This document shows, one piece after another, positions 6,394 through 9,447 of a stretch of 9,447 nt of DNA. The translations under genes were made by a program, and so were the position numbers. How positions within the stretch are numbered: position 1 is the stretch's first letter; each line of letters begins with the position of its first letter. The stretch is taken from the NCBI GenBank assembly GCA_030728545.1, contig JANQZQ010000012.1, positions 1 through 9,447 on the forward strand, in the 5' to 3' direction. The notes under the pieces were generated by a model. That model ran no database searches. It was not told where the DNA came from and saw nothing but the letters and a program-made list of their open reading frames with translations. Source of the stretch: Ilumatobacteraceae bacterium. Lineage in GTDB: Bacteria > Actinomycetota > Acidimicrobiia > Acidimicrobiales > Ilumatobacteraceae.

Positions 6394-7943
6394 GACCCCA
6401 CGATGCTACGACGATCGGCGCCACCGACCATGGCACCATCTTCACGAAGCACAATGCAGTGTGCGTGGCCAAAGCCCGAGTCGAGCCGAGCACGCTGTTC
6501 AACGGCGTGACCGCGATCAGCCAAGCCGCTTGTCCAGTCGTCGGGGGCGTGGCCCTCGACTTGCACGGTTGCTGGGCGAGATGTGGTCCACGTATCGAAG
6601 CCAGTGACCGGGCCACGTAAGGCGAATCGACCCGCATCAACGGCCTGCCAGGGTTGTGAGTGACCGTGGCGTAACAGGCGCGTGATGATCTGCAGCATGA
6701 TTTGTGGTTGCGCGTCGCCACCCATCGTGCCGAGCACCGACAACAGCGATCCGTCGGCTCGGGTGATGAGAGCGGGGCACAGCGTGTGCGGCGGTTTGCG
6801 ACCAGGGGCGACTTCGGCAGGGTGGCCTTGCTGCACGCTGAAGCCAAGCCCGCGGTTGTGCAGGTTGATGCCCGTTGACGGCTCGACCAGCAGCGACCCA
6901 AAACCTGACGCGTTGGAGTTGATAAGTGAAACACCCATCCCGTTGCGGTCAACGGTGCACAGATAAGTGGTATCGCCATCGTTGGCGAGCATCGGTCGCA
7001 CGGACGCCAATGATGGGTCGACTTCTGTAGCGCGCGCAATGAGGTGTGGAATCAGTGCGGCCAAGTCGGCAGCATCGTGCAGCACGTTGGGTCGATCGTG
7101 GCTCACTGCCGTGGTTGCTTCGATCAGCAAATGCGCCCACTGCGGGTCGAGCGGGTCGTCGGGTAGGTCGAGTTGCTCCACCACACCGAGTGCTGCAAGA
7201 AAAAGGTATCCCTGCGATGGGGCAGGGATCGACCACACCTGGTGTCCCCACACGGCAAGCGATAGCGGTGTTACCCACTCGGCGCTGGCGGTCTCAAGAT
7301 CCGTGCGCGAATAGACGCCTTTGCCGAGGGCGAACAAGCCTTCACCGAACTCACCTTGATAGAACGCCGCTTGGCCACCAGTTGCAATTGCGCGCAGTGT
7401 GCGACCGACACCCTCGCGTTGCACGAGTTGGCCGGCTGTGGTCGCCTGGCGCGAAAGTGCGGCGAAGTTCGGTGCAAAAGTTGGCTTGATCATTGCGAGC
7501 GAGCCAACCAGCAGTGGCGAAGCAGGAAAGCCCTCTTCGGCGAGCCGAATTGCTGGGCCGAAAATGGTGGCCAGCGGCAACGTGCCGAAGCGTTCGTGTA
7601 ATGACATCCATCCCGCCACCGCACCAGGCACAGTCACAGTGCGAACATCGCCATGAAACGGCATTTCGGTGTAGCCCTCGGCGCGCAGTTGCGCGGCACT
7701 CACACCCGAGCCGGCACGACCCGCAGCATCAAGCGCGTGTACTTCGCCGTTGACATGCACCAGAGCGAAAAGATCGCCACCTATTCCACACAGATGTGGT
7801 GCCACGACTGCCATTGCTGCGTTGGTGGCAAGCGCTGCATCCACTGCGTTGCCCCCGAGCGCCAAGATGTGGGTGCCTGCTTGCGTTGCCACACCATCAG
7901 CACTAGCCACCATGCCAAATCGTGAATGAGCACCAAAGGTCAT
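6378..7943 (-). CDS. gamma-glutamyltransferase-family protein (Ntn hydrolase, no signal peptide)
   Basis: This 521-residue protein belongs to the gamma-glutamyltransferase family of self-cleaving N-terminal nucleophile hydrolases. It has the family opening GMVASADGVATQAG (10-23), then GGNAVDAALA (30-39) and GIGGDLFALV (53-62). The processing site is GDTTYLCTVD (323-332): cleavage is expected before T325, giving a 324-residue large and a 197-residue small subunit. Later motifs are NRGLGFS (363-369) and GTMGGDAQPQ (405-414). Unlike classical periplasmic enzymes it has no signal peptide, so it is probably cytoplasmic like YwrD-type proteins. Relatives include enzymes with other amide substrates (HpxW-type oxamate amidohydrolases), so glutathione is not assured. 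The frame is open a further 146 codons upstream, but that part is low-quality, His/Thr-rich sequence antisense to chrA. The ATG at 7941-7943 directly precedes the family motif. It is followed in an overlapping arrangement by the glucosidase gene. Confidence 0.9.
   Translation of the reverse strand: MTFGAHSRFGMVASADGVATQAGTHILALGGNAVDAALATNAAMAVVAPHLCGIGGDLFALVHVNGEVHALDAAGRAGSGVSAAQLRAEGYTEMPFHGDVRTVTVPGAVAGWMSLHERFGTLPLATIFGPAIRLAEEGFPASPLLVGSLAMIKPTFAPNFAALSRQATTAGQLVQREGVGRTLRAIATGGQAAFYQGEFGEGLFALGKGVYSRTDLETASAEWVTPLSLAVWGHQVWSIPAPSQGYLFLAALGVVEQLDLPDDPLDPQWAHLLIEATTAVSHDRPNVLHDAADLAALIPHLIARATEVDPSLASVRPMLANDGDTTYLCTVDRNGMGVSLINSNASGFGSLLVEPSTGINLHNRGLGFSVQQGHPAEVAPGRKPPHTLCPALITRADGSLLSVLGTMGGDAQPQIMLQIITRLLRHGHSQPWQAVDAGRFALRGPVTGFDTWTTSRPATVQVEGHAPDDWTSGLADRGHAVEQRARLDSGFGHAHCIVLREDGAMVGGADRRSIVGSCAGL
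6403..6408 (-). promoter_or_regulatory. possible -10 element for leaderless transcription of the glucosidase gene
   Basis: On the minus strand this reads TAGCAT, fitting the actinobacterial TANNNT -10 pattern. It ends 9 nt before the glucosidase ATG, so transcription would begin close to the start codon. The gene lacks a well-spaced Shine-Dalgarno site, which fits a leaderless start. No convincing -35 hexamer is visible, and the site lies inside the upstream coding region, so it may be chance. Confidence 0.25.
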
Positions 7944-7962
7944 GAGCGAAATCCCATTCTCA

Positions 7963-7968
7963 TAGCAT
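7963..7968 (+). promoter_or_regulatory. possible -10 element for leaderless chrA transcription
   Basis: TAGCAT matches TANNNT and ends 8 nt before the ATG at 7977, which would place the transcription start at or next to that codon. No Shine-Dalgarno sequence precedes either candidate chrA start, in agreement with a leaderless mRNA. The hexamer about 17 nt upstream (TCATGA, 7940-7945) is a poor -35. The whole divergent spacer is 33 nt, so the promoter for the gene on the other strand must overlap it. Confidence 0.35.
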
Positions 7969-7976
7969 TGCCGACC

Positions 7977-9047
7977 ATGCCGCCCGAGACGCAATTCAGA
8001 GCACCACAAAGGCGACTGCTCGAGGTTGCACGGCTTTTTGCGTGGCTGGGTGTGATTGGCATTGGTGGCCCGGCTGCCCACATTGCGATGATGCGTCGCC
8101 GCGTGGTGACGAATCGGTCGTGGGTAAGTGAAGACGAGTTTGCCCAGATGGTGGGTGCCTGCGCGTTGGTGCCCGGCCCGAACTCCACCGAGATGGCAAT
8201 GGCGATCGGCGCACGACGCGCTGGTTGGCGCGGTCTTGTCATTGGCGGGGTGTCGTTCATCGTGCCGGCGTTCGTCATTGTTTGTGCGGTGGTGTGGATG
8301 TATGAAGATGTGTTGACCAGCTCGACTATTGCCGACATTCGACGCTGGGTGGTGCCCGTTGTTGTGGCAATCGTGCTGCACGCACTGTGGTCGTTGCGCA
8401 CCACGGCAGTGCGCGACAAGCGCGACGTGATTGTTGTGGTTCTTGCTCTCACTGGTGCTGTGGTGGGCATTCCCGAATTACTCGTGTTGCTTATCGTGGG
8501 TGTCGCGTCGGTGTTGTTGCGCTTGGCACCGCGCAGTTTGGGTGTGGTGATGGCTTTGCCAGCAGTTGCTCTCGTGTCGCCATCGCTGGTGAAAATCTTT
8601 CTGGTATTTCTGCAAATTGGCTCGGTGATCTACGGCAGCGGCTACGTGTTGTTGGTGTTTTTAGATAGTGAAGTTGTCGGGCGCGGATGGATTACCGAAC
8701 AGGTCCTCCTTGACGCCATTTCTGTCGGGCAGTTCACACCTGGGCCGGTGTTCACCACAGCGACATTTATCGGGTGGCACCTTGATGGCTTTGCTGGTGC
8801 AGCCGTTGCGACCCTCGGTATTTTTGCTCCGTCATTTGTCTTTGCTGCTCTCATCGGTCGTGTAGTGGTGTGGTCGCAGCAACACCGGGCATTCGGTGCA
8901 TTTTTGCGTGGTGTCTCGAGTGGTTCGATTGCACTGATGGCACTCGTGCTTTGGCGACTAGCCAACGAAGCATTTACTGACTGGCTGGCAGCCGTCACGT
9001 TTGGAGTTGCGCTAGTGGTGTTGCTGTGGCGGTCAATTCGCCGTTGA
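7977..9047 (+). CDS. chrA: ChrA-family chromate transporter, two-domain form
   Basis: This 356-residue inner-membrane protein has the two homologous halves of a long-chain chromate transporter, which exports chromate (a sulfate analogue). The N-terminal half holds GIGGPAAHIAMM (28-39) and LVPGPNSTEMAMAIG (64-78). The C-terminal half holds IGSVIYGSGYVLL (214-226) and GQFTPGPVFTTATFIG (251-266). Around ten hydrophobic segments fill the rest. The frame is open to an ATG at 7926, which would add 17 residues and overlap the divergent gene's start. The ATG at 7977 is preferred because the family similarity starts just after it and a -10-like TAGCAT stands 8 nt upstream. The 3' end overlaps the convergent sulfatase gene by 15 nt. 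Family membership is clear; actual chromate resistance is not shown, as many ChrA homologues have untested substrates. Confidence 0.9.
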   Translation: MPPETQFRAPQRRLLEVARLFAWLGVIGIGGPAAHIAMMRRRVVTNRSWVSEDEFAQMVGACALVPGPNSTEMAMAIGARRAGWRGLVIGGVSFIVPAFVIVCAVVWMYEDVLTSSTIADIRRWVVPVVVAIVLHALWSLRTTAVRDKRDVIVVVLALTGAVVGIPELLVLLIVGVASVLLRLAPRSLGVVMALPAVALVSPSLVKIFLVFLQIGSVIYGSGYVLLVFLDSEVVGRGWITEQVLLDAISVGQFTPGPVFTTATFIGWHLDGFAGAAVATLGIFAPSFVFAALIGRVVVWSQQHRAFGAFLRGVSSGSIALMALVLWRLANEAFTDWLAAVTFGVALVVLLWRSIRR

Positions 9048-9447
9048 ACGCCAGGGCACATTTGCCGGCCAACGCCCGACGCCACCGTCTTCGAGTTTGA
9101 ACCCGCTCAGTTCGCGATTGGTGTGCTGCGATCGCCAGGTGAGCATGCGTTGGGCAAGTGGCAACACGCGTGCGGCATCGGTGATGGGTGTGCGCCAGGT
9201 GGGGTCAGCGGCCAAGTCAAACGCCAGCCAATCTCCGTTGCCAAACTGCACATACGCAGTGTGTGCATCGCGTTGCGTGCAGAGATGCTGGCGCTCGAGC
9301 CGACGATCGTGCGGCCATTGCAGAGCCGAGCCGTTTGCGTCGTCAGAAACGTACAACTGTCGCCAGTCGTATTCCCACGTGGCCATTTCGCGCCAATCAG
9401 CGGGCGTGTCGCCAGCCAGCCACGGCACGAGTGAACGGCCGTCACAC
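9033..9447 (-). CDS. C-terminal part of a sulfatase-family hydrolase, cut by the right edge
   Basis: The minus-strand frame is open through the right edge and ends at a TGA at 9033-9035, leaving 138 visible residues. They contain GRSLVPWLAGDTPADWR and WEYDWRQLYV, which match the C-terminal subdomain of arylsulfatase/alkaline-phosphatase-superfamily sulfatases (usual pattern GRSLLPLLRG followed by a W-E-Y/F-D stretch). The later YVQFGNGDWLAFDLAADP resembles the strand that ends such proteins (the 'LYDLxxDP' region). The formylglycine site and metal ligands lie in the missing N-terminal part, so activity and substrate cannot be judged. The gene converges on chrA with a 15-nt overlap of the two 3' ends. 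Confidence 0.8.
   Translation of the reverse strand, partial: CDGRSLVPWLAGDTPADWREMATWEYDWRQLYVSDDANGSALQWPHDRRLERQHLCTQRDAHTAYVQFGNGDWLAFDLAADPTWRTPITDAARVLPLAQRMLTWRSQHTNRELSGFKLEDGGVGRWPANVPWRSTAN

Noticed and set aside
7926..7976. Earlier ATG for chrA adding 17 residues
   Set aside because: The added residues have no family similarity or ribosome binding site and would overlap the start of the divergent gene; kept only as an alternative.
7944..8381. 146-codon upstream extension of the gamma-glutamyltransferase frame
   Set aside because: It is antisense to chrA, full of His, Asn and Arg with no family resemblance, while the conserved motif begins directly after the ATG at 7943.

Overview
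The window looks like chromosomal DNA from an actinobacterium. The clues are a moderately high GC content (high fifties per cent by eye, not computed), GTG- and GCG-rich coding, an actinobacterial-style lipoprotein signal (lipobox ending in ATAC-GG) and compact, overlapping gene junctions. The overall style suggests an aquatic Acidimicrobiia/Ilumatobacter-type organism, but no rRNA or other marker gene is present, so that placement is an inference.

Most of the window is one minus-strand gene series, read from right to left. It starts with a gamma-glutamyltransferase-family enzyme (7943-6378). Its 3' end overlaps by 16 nt the start of a GH13 alpha-glucosidase (6393-4570). A 100-nt spacer follows, then a sugar-binding lipoprotein (4469-3123), a 123-nt spacer with two stable hairpins, a greatly enlarged MalF-type permease (2999-1038) and, 1 nt later, a MalG-type permease (1036-92). 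The last four genes form a coherent unit: the lipoprotein captures an oligosaccharide (probably an alpha-glucoside), the two permeases carry it through the membrane, and the glucosidase hydrolyses it in the cytoplasm. No ATPase subunit and no transcription regulator are visible, so these must lie outside the window.

On the plus strand a ChrA-family transporter (7977-9047) diverges from the gamma-glutamyltransferase gene, with only 33 nt between the chosen start codons. It converges on, and overlaps by 15 nt, the C-terminal part of a sulfatase-family protein that enters from the right edge on the minus strand. The left 91 nt hold no clear operon terminator; a short plus-strand open frame (2-55) may be the tail of a gene converging on the permease.

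The least ordinary features are the MalF-type permease, whose core appears interrupted by two extra helical-hairpin insertions and preceded by a roughly 225-residue multi-helix domain, and the tandem hairpins between the binding-protein and permease genes. Read on the transcribed strand, those hairpins have canonical GNRA and UNCG tetraloops and a compensating G-U pair. No mobile element, CRISPR array, tRNA or rRNA was seen.
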